Assembly: GCA_009746045.1 (NCBI GenBank)
Contig: RPFO01001021.1
Coordinates: 482,616 to 546,615 of the forward strand
Reading direction: 5' to 3'
Origin: Mesostigma viride
Taxonomy: Eukaryota; Streptophyta; Mesostigmatophyceae; Mesostigmatales; Mesostigmataceae
Length of the DNA stretch: 64,000 bases
Below the pieces are notes generated by a model. The model ran no database searches and was not told the DNA's origin. It worked only from the letters and a program-made list of their open reading frames with translations. Made by a program: the position numbers and the translations under genes. Positions 10,822-24,200 of the stretch are shown piece by piece; within the stretch, counting starts at the first letter, position 1; every line of letters begins with the position of its first letter.

Positions 10822-10973
10822 GCTCTAGGTGCACCAAGGGCACCTGCACCACCATGCTGTCTCGGAGCTCAACCCAGATAAGGGGGGCCCGGCATGGGGG
10901 GGAAGATCATCATGGCTATACAAGAGCTAGGGCATGGATTCTCAATAGAGAGCGTCTCTCTGCCTAGGCATAG
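10815..10973 (-). mobile_element. Short dispersed family, inverted fragment (copy C)
   Basis: The reverse complement matches 7120-7270 of copy B, with shared CCATGCCCTAGCTCTTGTAT and GATCTTCCCC blocks. Both ends are truncated. Confidence 0.7.
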
Positions 10974-11006
10974 CATCAAGGAGACAACCAGCGCAGGCCA
11001 GAAATC
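10974..11006. repeat. 33-bp direct repeat, left copy
   Basis: Identical to 11660-11692. The two copies bracket 653 bp that include another hairpin/AT-tail block at 11236. Confidence 0.85.
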
Positions 11007-11235
11007 GGAAGAATCCGGACCATGGTAGCTCGGAGCTATGATTTTAATTAATTAATTAATTAATGGTAGCTCGAGCCTGCCGTTATCTTGTCCGCGTGTT
11101 CGAGGCATATCATGGCTATATTCTTAATGCAACATCCATGGGGGTCCCATTATAGGCATGCCTTTGGCATGAAGGAGAAAGGGGTCTCTGCCCTTTCTCC
11201 TGTTGTTCACGCACAGGGATTAAAAGCACTTCGGG

Positions 11236-11290
11236 GCTCCGTGAATCCCCAACGGGAGCACGAGTATAGTTAATTAACTAATTTATCCTG
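11236..11290 (+). mobile_element. Isolated LINE-type hairpin and AT tail
   Basis: GCTCCGTGAATCCCCAACGG with the GGGAGCACGAG arm, then TTAATTAACTAATT. It is the same tail as at 10505 and 10774 with one substitution in the hairpin. The upstream element body is not recognisable. Confidence 0.7.
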
Positions 11291-11659
11291 AGGCGGGCGC
11301 CCGGGGGTAGGAGCCCCATACACTCCACAGCAACATGGAGAACTGGTACCACAATGCACGGCAAACATCCGGGTGGCGGCATCATGGGCCAACCACTGGA
11401 TCAGCCAGCCCAAACCAGCTTTCTCCCTAAAAATCTAAACCTGTGTCTCTATCTACCCGGGCGTGCACACATGAATTCTGCCATCTGGAAACATGCCGAA
11501 TGGGGCACTTGGCTACCTGAAACAAGAAAGGCTCATTGAGTACAAAGTCACAAGATTGACAAGTGCGGGCTGCGCTTGGTAGTTGCAAATACCAGGAATG
11601 CCTGTCGCTTAGTATCAAGTCGTAGCCGAATCAGGCTGCATGCAGGATGTTCACAGCAA

Positions 11660-11692
11660 CATCAAGGAGACAACCAGCGCAGGCCAGAAATC
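11660..11692. repeat. 33-bp direct repeat, right copy
   Basis: Exact copy of 10974-11006. This one lies in sequence without other recognisable repeats. Confidence 0.85.
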
Positions 11693-14600
11693 ACATCAAC
11701 ATGCACGATGTTAAACAGGAATGCGCATGCAACAAGCAAATGTCGTCGGGTGCAGCCTCAAAAAGGGACAGCTGGCATTTACAATAGAATGCACAGTAAT
11801 GAAAAGAATGAAGTGACCTCATCATGGCCAGGCGATCGTCGCTGGTACCGCTAGTATTGCCGATGGTGCAGATTGTAGATGGCTGGGGGTCGGTCACACA
11901 GTCACATGACTTGGTTGGCGCACACGTCGGGGACCCAAGCAAGCCCTCCTGAACTCATCTCATGGAAAAACATGCAGTGCTGACGTTAAGTTCGGCATCG
12001 TCAGACCCTCGGCAATGGCCAAAAAAGAGGGGGTCAATGTGAGAATGACCATACGTAAATGTTGTAGTAAGTGGGGTACACAGGCACATCAGAGTAGCGG
12101 GCTTGGCAGGTTTGTTCGCACCAAGAAATGATCGCGGCCAATGCAGGTCTGGGCACCTTGGATATGGACTATTCGCTGAATGTCATGCCAACGACTTGAA
12201 AGGCGCAAGGGCCACGGTGGCATGAGATGCCGCCAGATACGGGAACCTGGGGCCGAAATCGAAGTCAGCGCCATCAAACCATGGAGCCAGCCGGCATGTG
12301 CTGTTGGATGCATGATTAATTGGCGAGTTGGTCAGTAGCTGTGGCTATTGTCACAGCGAGGGCGAAGCAAGTACTGCTAGCTGGGCTTGATCAAGGTCAC
12401 CGTGGCAGTGGAAGAGTCAGCGACGGCGGCACCGGCAGGAACAGCCACCCTTGTGTAGAGTGCAGGTTGGCGCATGGGAAGTGGTTGCTGGGGTCAAAGT
12501 CGGCACAGCCGTCCCAATTACTGGCCCTATAGGTGCACCAAGGCAATACTGTGGAAGCACGACTGGCGGCGGACGTTCTATCAACACAAGTTGTCATCAG
12601 GGTCGGGTCTGCAAGGTGGCACAGCATAATGTTGGCAGTCTGGGGAACTGCCATCTTGTCTGTTTGATTTGGGAGTAGCTCCCCAACGGTGAGTATCCCT
12701 TAGGAGGAAAACTCTTACCTTTTCTTTTGTACAAGGGCGAAAAGCGCCAATAAGGTGAAAAGGTCACAACAAGAGACCCTCCAATAGCCACCGCTAACAC
12801 GCCTAGCATGCAGGGCTTACCATATGCAAGGAACCTTCACCGCAACGCAAGGCAATTGGACATGCACATGCAAATATAGTTTCTCAACCCATGCAATCTA
12901 CTTGCATTTGTAAAACGTCCTTCTCAGAATAAGCATGAAAACGTCAACAAGGAGAGACATTACAGGAGGATACAGGAACCTGGCAGTGCATCTGCATCTT
13001 GGAATTGTGTTGAGGCTGAATTTTCACCCTCATCCACAGAAGATGGCTGCCACATATGTTGATATGGCTTGCAGCAGATGCAGCAATTCCATCATTAGGC
13101 CTTGCGCGGACCCACAGAAGTGACAAAGTAACCTTGGGCCGTGCCCTACCCCAGACAGCCTGCAGCCTTAAACTGCCGCCGCTGCGACGTTCAGTTCATA
13201 GGAAGATCATAGCAGTTTGGGGAGCGCTAAATATTGTGAGGTGTTCACCGACTGTAAGGTCGTTTTCAATCACTTCACAAGAGACAGAAACATTCTATTA
13301 TAAGGCGCCCCGCGCACGGTTATCACCCGTTCGCTACCAAGGGGAAGCACCGCATTAGACAAACTATAGGGTGAAGAGTCGGCGACTTATCCACTAAAAG
13401 AAAACAGCTTACACTAGTTCGCGCAGAACTGCATTTCAAGGAAGCCAAAAAGAAGAAGGCAAGGATGAACTGCAACCGAAAAGGAGCCGGTCACATACCA
13501 ACACACCTACTTTGACATGCAAATAACCTCGCGGTGACGGTCAGCGTTGATGTAACCCCCTTCTTATCCGTCGCCATAGCCCGAGCCACGGCATTGGATA
13601 TACGATGGCGTGGCTAGTCGTATCACGCTTTTGTGAGGGTGAACGATCCCATTGAATATTATCCGTGACCTTCCAATTAAGTACGCATGTTTTTTATTAG
13701 ATGAGCACCGGCATCTAGGATCTGAAGCAATTATCTACTTATGTGTGAGGGGTCAAAGACCCACTGGCATACGGTATGGTAATATATTCCGTGACCTCCA
13801 GCTGAGCATAATTATAACAAAATTACTTTTTTTTACGTTGTTACACCTAGCCGGCATCCAAAGACTGGGAAATCTGAGCGCCATACTGTCTCTTCTACGT
13901 CAATGGCGCGATGGCTGCCAGGACTTGAGTTTTCTGCATACAGTACAGTAGTGTTGCCGGATTCTCGAGAGCTCTTTACGTGCAGTTTGATTTACGCGCC
14001 CATGAGCGCACAGGCGCATCTCAGTCTGACCGGCGCGGCCCGCACACGGGTACAGCGCCCGGTCGGCGCAGCCCAGCCCGTTCTCAGCACCGTCATGATC
14101 GTCATCGGGTGCTGGCCAGCACCGGGTGCCAAATCCAAACCCCCCAAGGTTTGATCTGCTACGTGAACACGGTGCAAACAACACGGTCTTTCTGGCTGCT
14201 TGCATCGGCAGCATCGCTTCGGCCTCGGGGCCGACTGCAGGCTTGCGACTGTTGGGTCGACCGAGCCGAGTAGGCCCGAATGGCCGCGTCCTCCCGCCTA
14301 GGCTACTGGATCCCTGCTCCGTTTCACATCCAATGCCTGTCTTCGATTGCGCCAAAAAAAGATGCAGGCGCGAAACGGATGCAGCTTATGTCAGGTAGGC
14401 TCGGTGGCCATAGCGTGCAAAGCTATCAGCCTGCCATGCTTTTTTAGAAAATTCAAGAGGGATAGCTTGCCATTTTGGTAAACCACAGGTGCATCTAAGG
14501 AATGCTTTGTAGATCAATCAAGTGATACCACGAGGGAACAAGCACATAGAGCCGCGGTTATCTTCTTGGCGTGGCGGGGACCCGGTCTTGGCCTGGGGCG

Positions 14601-15255
14601 GGTCACCCATTTTGGAGAGGGATTGAAGGGGAAACGCGCAATAGGGAGAATCGAAAACAGGCTGGTCAGTATTTTTTGGAATGCTAGGGTGTAGCGCAGC
14701 ACATGAGATGAGTATAGCGACGGCTTAGCCTGCGCTTTTGCTTTGAATGTCGAGGTTCTTAGCGGCAGCTTTTTAGTGGGTTCGAGCTAGGATAGTTTTG
14801 CTTAGCGAGGTATGGGGGTCGCTCCCTGTCGACCGCCACGCGCAGCATGATGGTTTAGTTATTATTATGTGAGATAAGCAGGGTAGGGTAATCCATGGTG
14901 TTTTGCAAAGGCCTCCATGGCCTCGTGGTTTGCGATGGGGGCATTAGTTTGCAATGGGGGCATTGTTCCGGTTGGGTGCCACATTTCGACGCAGAATCCG
15001 TAAGGGGAATACTGGTCCTGATTACGCCCATCGGACTTGAGCAGTCTTCCCATCCGTTGGAGCGTAGCGCAGCATGTTTGGTGTTCAGGTTTAGCAGCGC
15101 AGGGCAAACGAGTTATCCGCGGTCCGTCACGTCTAGCTGACGCCTGCCTCCGCGGCTTTTGTGCTTTTGTCTGCCGATCCAGGCCGCTGATAAAGAAGGC
15201 CAATCGTTAGCCGCTGGGCCGCATTGCGGTGGGCCTCGGCGTTGAAGCCCTCCAG
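11693..15255. other. No gene recognised; upstream region of the giant gene
   Basis: About 3.5 kb with only short open frames on both strands. None contains a domain or splice pattern I recognise. The last few hundred bases should hold the promoter and 5' UTR of the gene starting at 15256. No clear TATA box was seen. Confidence 0.5.
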
Positions 15256-18200
15256 ATGGGGCGCCCACAGCGGGCAACCGTTTTGGTGGTTGCCCTCTGT
15301 CTTTTTGTAGCTGGCGTGTACTGCAACGACGGTGCTCTGCAGAGCAAGTACGAGATCAGTCTTAACGGCCAGCGTCGCCAATCTGCGGGGGCAGGGCTCC
15401 AGACGGTTTCCGTTCTCAAGTGCCCTGGGGATTGCTCCCAGCGCGGCTCCTGCTTCAATGGAACTTGCCACTGCAATGTTGGCTTTGGCGGAGAGGTAAA
15501 GCATATCAATTTGCTAAAGCATGCTCATCTCTTCCTGTTTGTTTTCCAGCAAGTGGTGGATTTCCCTTCTTCCTTTAATTCACTCTTTCCCCTGGTTAGC
15601 GCTTTGTCCCAAAAGGATTTAAGCTAAGAGCTAAGAAAGTATTAAAGTTGCCTTGACGTTGAGCCAGTTCGGCTTGTGTAGCGAGTTGCTTTTGGTCCGT
15701 TTTTTCCTCGTCGTGAAGGAAGCAAAGAGGAACACCGGGCTGTAAGCACAACAGTCAGCATTTGCCATTTCCGTCAGAAAACAAAATTGGCCATCTGCGG
15801 AAGCTGAACTTTCCCTCGCTTATCCTCCCTTCGTCCTCCCCCCCTCTGCTTGGTGCTACCAGGACTGCAGGGTCGACCTGAGCAAGCTGCGGCCCGCCGC
15901 CTCTGTGTCCTCCCACGAGGTCGAATCCAGCGGCAAGCTGGCGCCCGCTGCCTCCAGCGCCGGCGCCGGTGTGCCTGCGGTGGCGCTTGCCTCACTGCCA
16001 GGAGGCCTCTTTGGCCGGGCTGTGGGTGAGGCAGTCTTGCCAGGGTCCCTGGGCGGCGGCGTCGAGGCGGAGGTGCTCATGGGCAGCGAGGGTCTCGTGG
16101 CTGCTGGAGCGGGCGGCGCAGGTATCCCCTCCTCTCTCCGCAACATGCTTCGGTACGCCGACCATTTGTCCACGACGGGCATGGCCGGCATGGATGACGT
16201 CAGCGTGGGCGCGGCGGGCCACCACGGGCGGTCCCTGCTGGGCCACACCGGCGGGAGCGCGGCAGTCGAGGGCGTCGGCTGCGGCTTCTATGACGTCTTC
16301 TATGAGGGCTGCCTGCCCTGCTTCTACAGCCCCCTTGCGTGCACGCAGTCGGAGGCCTTTTACGACTTCTATGCCGGTTTCATTCCCCACGCGCCCGTTG
16401 CAGAGTACAGCGAGTCCTTTGACGACGCGTCCGGGCGCAGCCTGGGCAACCGCGGTTCCGACAAGGCCCCCGTGACGTGGTCCGGCTCGGGCTACAACCC
16501 GCTGATCAGCGCGACGGGGACCATCTACCTGGCAGTGGCTGGACCCGACGACGTGCTGGCGATGGAGGTGCCGGACCTCCCCGACACCAACGCCACGTAC
16601 ACGCTCGCGTTCGACCTGATCGCGGACGAGGCGCTCGAGGCGTTGCCCCGCATCATCTTCCCGGGTCAGCCCGGCGGCTGGGTACTCCCTGTGGTCCAAG
16701 AGAAGGGGTCCTTCCACGCGGTGGGCGTGCCCAACAAGCGCGCCACGTTCTTGTTCACGTACAGCTCCCCCGCGCTCAAGGTCAAGATCTCCATGGCCCC
16801 CGGCAGCCTTTCCGGCGGCTGGGGCATCGACAACCTGGTCCTCACGAGCGTGGTGGAGAACTACGTGCCGCTGGCTGAGAACCGTGACGTGACCGGGCTG
16901 CCCGACCAGCCCGTCACGGTGGAGCTGCGCGGTCACGATAACGAGTGTGGCGAGCTCACGTATGAGGTGCTCACGCTGCCTACCGAGGGCCAGCTGTTCC
17001 TGTGCACGTGCGACAGCATCTGGTCCACGCCGCTGGTCCCCCAGGACCTCCCCGCCGTGATCCCTGGCCCATGCTCCCGCGTGGTCTACGCACCGCAGGC
17101 CAACCGGCCGCAACCAGGGGAGCTGAACGCGACCGCGTTTGACGCGTTCACGTATGGGACAAGGGACGGTGCGGGGGCACGCTCACGCCCTGCCAGGGTG
17201 CGGCTGTATGTGGGGGAGGATTACGCGGACACGCCCGTTGCCGGTCTTCCTGGCCTCGCGCTCTCGTTTGATGGCATCGATGACGTCGTGAGCTTGGCCA
17301 GGACACCTGTCACCACCGCGCTGCCGGAGGAGTTTACACTCGAGGTGGGTGGCCCCTTGCGCCAGCCTTGTCTTTGGTTTTCTTTTGCTCATTAATGATA
17401 TTTGTGTCCTACTTGACGTGGCGTGGTTTGCATATGCACTTTCACGCATGTGGACTTTTCATGGCGAGAAGATGGATTCACTGGGTGCACGTGCAGGTCA
17501 TGCCTGTCATACCAGTTACCGGTTTCAAACATCGTTAGTAACTCCTATGTCCCTTGCCACCTGGCATATGTCTGCACCCCACATGTTTTCTGCCGCCGCA
17601 CCACCACGCCGCCCCCCGCCTCCCCCCCCTCCCCCTCCACCCGCCCATCCACGCGTTCCCCCCCCCCCAGGCGCGCTTCAAGCTAATCGGCAACGCGGCC
17701 ACACGCGCCACCCTGCTCTACCGCGACCGCGTGCTGCGCCTCGGGTGGACCATGCACGGGGGGCTCGCCTTCACCGTGACAGTCGGCAGCACCGACGTGA
17801 CTGCAACGTCCCTCGACGGCTACGCGGACGGCTACTGGCACCATGTGGCCGCCGTCTTCTCCCTGCCCAAGCGCAGCATCAGCCTCTACGTGGATGGCCA
17901 GCTGGCCAGCTCCGCCCGCCTGGCGCCATCCGCCACCATCCTCGGCGACGGAAGCGCCCAGGCGGCCTCCTCGGGCATCCTGATCGGCAACGCATACCCC
18001 GTGCGCGCCGAGACGGCCTTCCGGGGCTACGTGGACGAGTTCCGCATCTGGGCGCTTGCGGCTGATGCCAAGCTGGTCAAGGGGGTCGCCTCGGGCGACA
18101 TCGAGGTGTCCGGTACCGCCCCGGACCTGATCACCTACTTGAGCTTCAACGACGGGCTGGCGTCTGCCCCTGTGGCGTTTGACGCGTCCCCCTTCCGCCA

Positions 18201-21200
18201 CGACGGCCACCTGGGCCTGCTCAACGCGGACGGCCTCTCGGACGGCATCTCGTTGCGGTTCCCGCGCTACGTGGCCTCCACGGCTGTTTTCGGAAACACG
18301 GCGAGCTGCTCGGAGGACGAGAATGTGACCATCCCCTTGTATGGCGGCGACAACGAGGGCGGCGTGACCTTCTTCGTGTCCACGCTGCCGCGCAATGGAC
18401 GGCTCTTCGTGCCGGGGAGGGTCCCTGGCACGCTCGGTGCCGAGATCACCACGTCGCCCTACCCGATTCCCCGCGGAGGCCGTGCCGTTGTCTACGTGCC
18501 CGCCCCGGATGGCTTCGGCTCCCCCTACGACATCTTCAAGTACCAGGCCTACGACGGGCACGAGTTCTCGTACCGCCAGGGAGTGACCATCAAGGTGGAC
18601 CCAGTCCCGGACGCGCCCACCGCGGCCTCGGCAACCATATTCGCGCAGCACGGGCTGGCGTCGCTCATCCGGCTGCGGGGCAACGATTCCGACGGCGAGG
18701 CAGTCCACATGATCATCACCACACTGCCGGCGAAGGGCCACCTGTACCAGGCGGATACCCACGGGAAGCCCGTTGGCGCGGCGATCGCGGCCCCAGGGAC
18801 ACGTGTCAAGTCGCGGAGCGGCCACGTGGTGTACCACCCGCTGGTGAACGCGTGGGATGAGGACGGCCTCGCGGTGGACGAGTTTGGTTTCATGGCCTCA
18901 GACGGCTCTCTCGTGTCCCCGCCCGCAAAGGTCACCGTGCATGTGCTGCGCGAGGGGCACGAGGTGCTCCCGGTGGCCGGGGATGCAGGCTACGCGCTGG
19001 CCTTTGATGGGTTTGATGATATCGCAGATTTGGGCCCGCTCCCCTGGGTGGGTCCTGTGGGCAAAGACGGGCAGGACGCATGGCCTCCCATCAGCGCGGC
19101 CTCACCGTCCTCCATGCCGGCCTCGCTCGAGCTCTGGTTCCGGTCCTCGGCGCAGCTGGGCGATGCCGAGATGACGCTGCTGGCGGCCGGCCCCTTTGTG
19201 CTCAAGTGGGCCAAGATCCTGGGCCTCCATTTCGAGGTCACCCTCGTGCCCGATGCCAGCAGTCTCACGGGTCCCGTGGTGGTGGTCACTGCTGCGTCGT
19301 ATGCCCCCTGGAACGAGGGCGCGTGGCACCACCTTGCGGGCACCTGGGACGGCATGACGGCCTCGCTGTACATCGACGGCGCGCTGGTGGCTTCTAGCGA
19401 CCGCCCCGTCCCCACCACGTCCAGCTCCACGCTGTCGGCGGCGCGCGTGGTCCTCGGTGCGGGCGCGTCTCGCTCCACGGGCGACGGGGAGGCGTTCTTC
19501 TCCGGCAGCGTGGATGAGCTCAGCCTGTGGACGCGCGCGCGCTCGGCGGAGGAGATAGCCGCCACGATGCACCACGTGCTAACGGGGCCGTTTGGAGGGG
19601 AGCTCTCCGGCCTGGCCCGCTACATCCGGTTCAACGACGCGCAGGGGCTCGACCTGGTGGACGAGGCGTCAGGGACCCCCCTGGACCGTGCCCTGGGTGA
19701 CCGCGGTCTGGCGGCGTCGCAGCCGACGTGGGTGGTGTCCACAGTTGTCATCGGCAACGCGGCGGCAGCGGTCGAGGGCGAGGATGTGACCATCCAGCTG
19801 GCCATCACGAGTGAGGACGAGTTTGACTACGACGTCATGATCATGCAGCTGCCCCATCGTGGCCACCTGTACACGGTGGCCCCGAGCGGTGCCCGGGGGG
19901 CGCTCATCGGGCGTGCCCCCGCGGTCGTGGCGGGGACGCGTGTTATTTATAACTCAGGCGTGGGCCGGTACGGCAAAGGTGCGGGGAACTTTGCGTACGT
20001 GGGGGGCAACCGCGAGGGCGTGCTCGCGGCGCTCTTCTACGATGTGCCTTTGTTCTACGACTCGCACGATGGCGAGTTCAAGATCGTCAAGCAGAGCGTG
20101 CGCCAGATCGTGACAGTCGACGTGACCCACGTGAATCGGCCACCCACGGGCTGCAACGTTACGGATGCTAGCGCATGCGCCACCTCGCTGTCTTTCGGGG
20201 ACATGGACGAGGTTGTGTTTGACCTCCCTGCGGCCGACCCCGATGGCGACGTGGTGCACGTGATCGTCACCTACCTCCCTGCCAAGGGCTCGCTCAGCAC
20301 GGCCGCCGGTGCCCCGATTCTGGCGCCGGGCACCGCGGTGGACAAGGTTCAGACGGCGGATGGCGAGTGGGTCTTCCGCGTGGTGTACAAGCCGATGGTG
20401 AGTCCTGGGTGCGCACTGGGGCTGGGGTTCTTTTTTTTTAGTGGAAAGAGGGTGGGCCGGGGATGGGACCAGTCGGGTGGTGAGCCATCTGGGCCGATGC
20501 CATATGTTACAAGTGAGACGCCATGACCTTCGATTTCCTAACTTGGCTATCATGTCAGAGGACAGTTGTGTTTTCACGCAGGAGAGCGCCAAATGCCCCA
20601 ATTTCTAGAGCTCACCATATAATGTCCAGCTTGGGGCAAGTATACTCTAGGCGATGTTAGCCACATAATTGTTAAGGTAATCTCGACACTTTACCTTCTC
20701 TTAAGTCCTTGCTACGATACTAATGGCTATGTGCACCCCGTGGTCATCTCCCTCCTGTCGTCCTCCCTCCCGCAGGTGAATGGCCAGGGTCTCCCTTTCG
20801 ACGCATTTGGCTTTGTCGTCCACGACGGCGAGCTCTACTCCCAGGAGAGCGCGGTTGTGATCAACGTGGAGGACGCCGGCATCATCGCGCCATTCCCCGT
20901 GGCTGGGGATGCCGGCATGGCTCTGTCCTTTGACGGCCAGAAGCAGGTCGCGGTCCTCGGGCGCGCATCGCTCTACGGCCTCGCCCCGCCCGCCCCAGCG
21001 GATGAAGGCGACATGGACGGGCCAGGGCGGAGCTTGCTCGGGCTGGATGCGCCGGGAGAGGGCATGGAGGAGGGTGGCCAGCCACCTTTGATCATGCCGC
21101 CGCCGCCACTACCCAAGCAGCGCATGCTGCCGTCCGCCACGATGGCGGTCTGGTTCAAGTCAGCCACGCTCACAGGGACGTCGGGCACGCAGACGCTCCT

Positions 21201-24200
21201 TCGCGCGGGACCTTTCCACGTGGCCTTCTCCAAGACCAAAGGCCTGTACCTGTCGGTGGCCACGGGCGTGCTCGTCGCGGCCAGCGACAAGGGGTTCAAC
21301 GACGGCGCTTGGCACTTTGTGGCGGCCGAGTACGACTCTGATCGCGGCACCGCACGGCTCCTGGTGGATGCCGTAGAGGTGGCGGTGGCGCAGTTGCCCG
21401 TTCCAAGGGAGGTCGGAGGCCGCCCGCTCCCCTCCAACGTGGGGGCGGTGCTGGACGAAGTCCCCCCACTGTTCGGTATCCCCATGGACGCGCTCGCCGT
21501 GGACTCGCCTGTCACCCTGGGCGGGTCCCTTGAGTCGGATGACTTCTTCACGGGTCTCGTGGATGAGCTGTCCTTGTGGTCAGGCGCCCGCGCCGACTTT
21601 GTGTCATCGATCCAATACACGCCCCCACGTGGACCCATCACCTGGACCGCCGAGGAGGGCGCCCCCGAGGGCCTGGTTGCCTACTGGTGCTTCAACGAGT
21701 GGTCGGGCCAGTTCCTCGACCCTGTGATCGCTCCCAAGTCCGCGGTCGTCCCTGGCGACTTTGTGCTGGGTGTCGGGGGACGCGAGGACACGCAGCCGGT
21801 GCGCGTCGCGTCCACAATTCTGGCGTTCGGCAACCGGCTGCTCACCCGCGAGGACCAGCCGCTGCTCATCAAGCCGACTGCCGTGTCGCTCCTGGACAGT
21901 AACCCGCAGCTGCTGGTGGTTACCGCCCCCCGCAATGGCACGCTGCGTGACCCGGCCAACCCGTCGCGCGTGATCGATGCAGGTGACGGCGTGCCCGCGT
22001 CCAGGGGCCTGCTCTTCCGCCCGCGCACGCACTACTACGGGGAGGACCAGTTTGCCTACCTCGTCGATGACGGCCAGTCGTCCACACCGGTCGCCGTCAC
22101 TGTGACGGTCGCCAAGGTCAATGACCGCCCCGTCGCGCACGACGTCCGCGTCCCGGTGGACCGCAAGGCCACGGAGCCTGTGCTTGTCGCCCTCCCTGTC
22201 TCGGACGTGGATGCCAAGGACCAGCTGTCGGTGTTCGTGACCTACCTGCCGTCCCACGGCGTGCTCTACCAGCGTGTCGGTGAGGACGGGTTCGCCATCG
22301 GCCGCATCTCCGCGGGCGACGAGGTCGCGACCAATGGCAGCCGGGCGCACGGCCGCGGGCTGTTCCAGGTGGCCTATGTACCCCAGCTGAACGATGACCG
22401 TTTCCCCATGGACACGTTTGGGTTTGTCGCCGTGGACGAGGACGGCTGGATGAGCGCGCAGGGGACCGCCGTGCTGGATGGGAGCGAGGCGGTCCAGCCC
22501 GGCATGGAGCAAGTCGATACTCCCGTGGCGGGCCTGGCGGGTCTCGCGCTCTCGTTCGATGGCGTCGACGACATCGCCACGTTGGGCAGCATCGAGTCGG
22601 CGTTTGGCCCACTCCTTGCGGCCGCGATGGCCGGGGAGCGTGGCGCGCCGCCACCTGTCCTCGCGATCCGGCTCATGGCGCGCCCCTCGGGCGACGGCTC
22701 TGGCTCGGTGTTGCTCCGCGCGGGCGACATCTCGCTTGAGTTCTCCAAGGCGCTCGGGCTCATGCTGGTGGCGGGAACAGGGGACATGGTGCTGGCATCC
22801 GCGCCCACTTTCTCCCTCCTGAATGACGGCAAGTGGCACGAGATCACGGCAACTGTCGACCCCATCACGGGCACGCTCGCGCTGGTCGTGGATGATGGCG
22901 AGCCGGTCACTGCATCCCTCCCTCGCAAGATGGCGGTCACGCTGGACCCCGCGGATCGCATGTTTGTGGGCGGCCTCCCCGGGGGTGCCTCGGACAAGCA
23001 CTTCGCGGGCGAGGTGGACGAGATCGTGCTCTCAGTCGGCGGTGTCGTCGGCCGCCACCTGCGCCTGAACGAGCCCCTTGGGGGGCTGTTGGTGGATGAG
23101 GTCTCGGGCGCGCCGGTCGAGGGCGCTGGGCTCGGATACGAGGGCAAGGACCCGCCCGCGCGCGTGACGTCCACGGCACCCGTGTACGCCCCCCCTGTGG
23201 AGACCCTGGAGGACGAGGAGGTGGAGATCCCGCTCTACGGCCTGAGCAGCGAGGAGGACGCGTTCGACATCCGGTTCAATGTGACCCGGCTGCCGGAGCG
23301 CGGCCGGCTGTTTGTGGTCCGGCCCAAGGGCACGGGCCGTGCATCGCGCCAGCTCATCTCAAGCGTGCCCACGACGCTGCCCGTCAAGGCGCGACTCCTG
23401 TTTGTGCCGGGCGCCGACGAGGCCAGCGAGGGGGCGCTCCCGTACGCAACGCTGGCCTACCGCGCGGAGCACTCGGGCATGCCCGGCCTTGCCCCCTCGG
23501 CCGAGGTGCGCCAGTCAGTCCACGTGACCCCCGTGAACGACCCGCCCACAGCGTTGTTTGTGGGCGACGCGGGCAACCGGATCTTCCTGCCCGAGAACAC
23601 GGCCGCCGAGTTCACCCTGGACGGGGCGGCCAGGGACCCCGAGAGCCCCGACGCGTCCTCCCTCGAGTTCTTCGTCGCGGGCCTCCCGACGGATGGCCTC
23701 GTGTACAGCGTTGAGACCGGGCAGGTGCTGGACACGGTGGGCGCGTCGCTGGGCAACGGCGGCGGCGGCGGCAACCTGGTCCTTCGCTACATTCCCCCGC
23801 CCAACTCGGACGGCACCTCGGCGCTGCGCCTGGGCGTGCCCTTTGCCTCGTTCTCGTTCTACGTATCGGATGGCGAGCATCGCTCCTCGGTCGCCGATGT
23901 CGTGTTCGAGGTGATCGGGTCCAAGGCATTTGACTTCAACGGGACCGCCGTCCTGGTGGTGCCCGTCGACATCAGCAAGGGCGGCAACCAGGGCGATGCC
24001 CCGGCCGCAGTGGCCGACGCGCTCCAGCGGGGGCCGTTCACGGTCGAGGCCTGGATGCGCACGCGGGAGCTGCTGGGCGCGGGGCTGGCCACGCTCATCC
24101 AAGGACCCGTGACGGCGATCGGGATCATGAACATGTCCCGCGACGACCCGGGCAGCTTCCTCACGCGCCAGCTGTGGCCGTTGCGGATGTCGGTGGTCAA

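Noticed and set aside
13900-14355. 151-codon minus-strand frame upstream of the giant gene
   Set aside because: No recognisable domain. Overlapping plus-strand frames are equally open.
15229-15255. Upstream start of the giant gene
   Set aside because: The codon is GTG. The ATG at 15256 gives a clean signal peptide.
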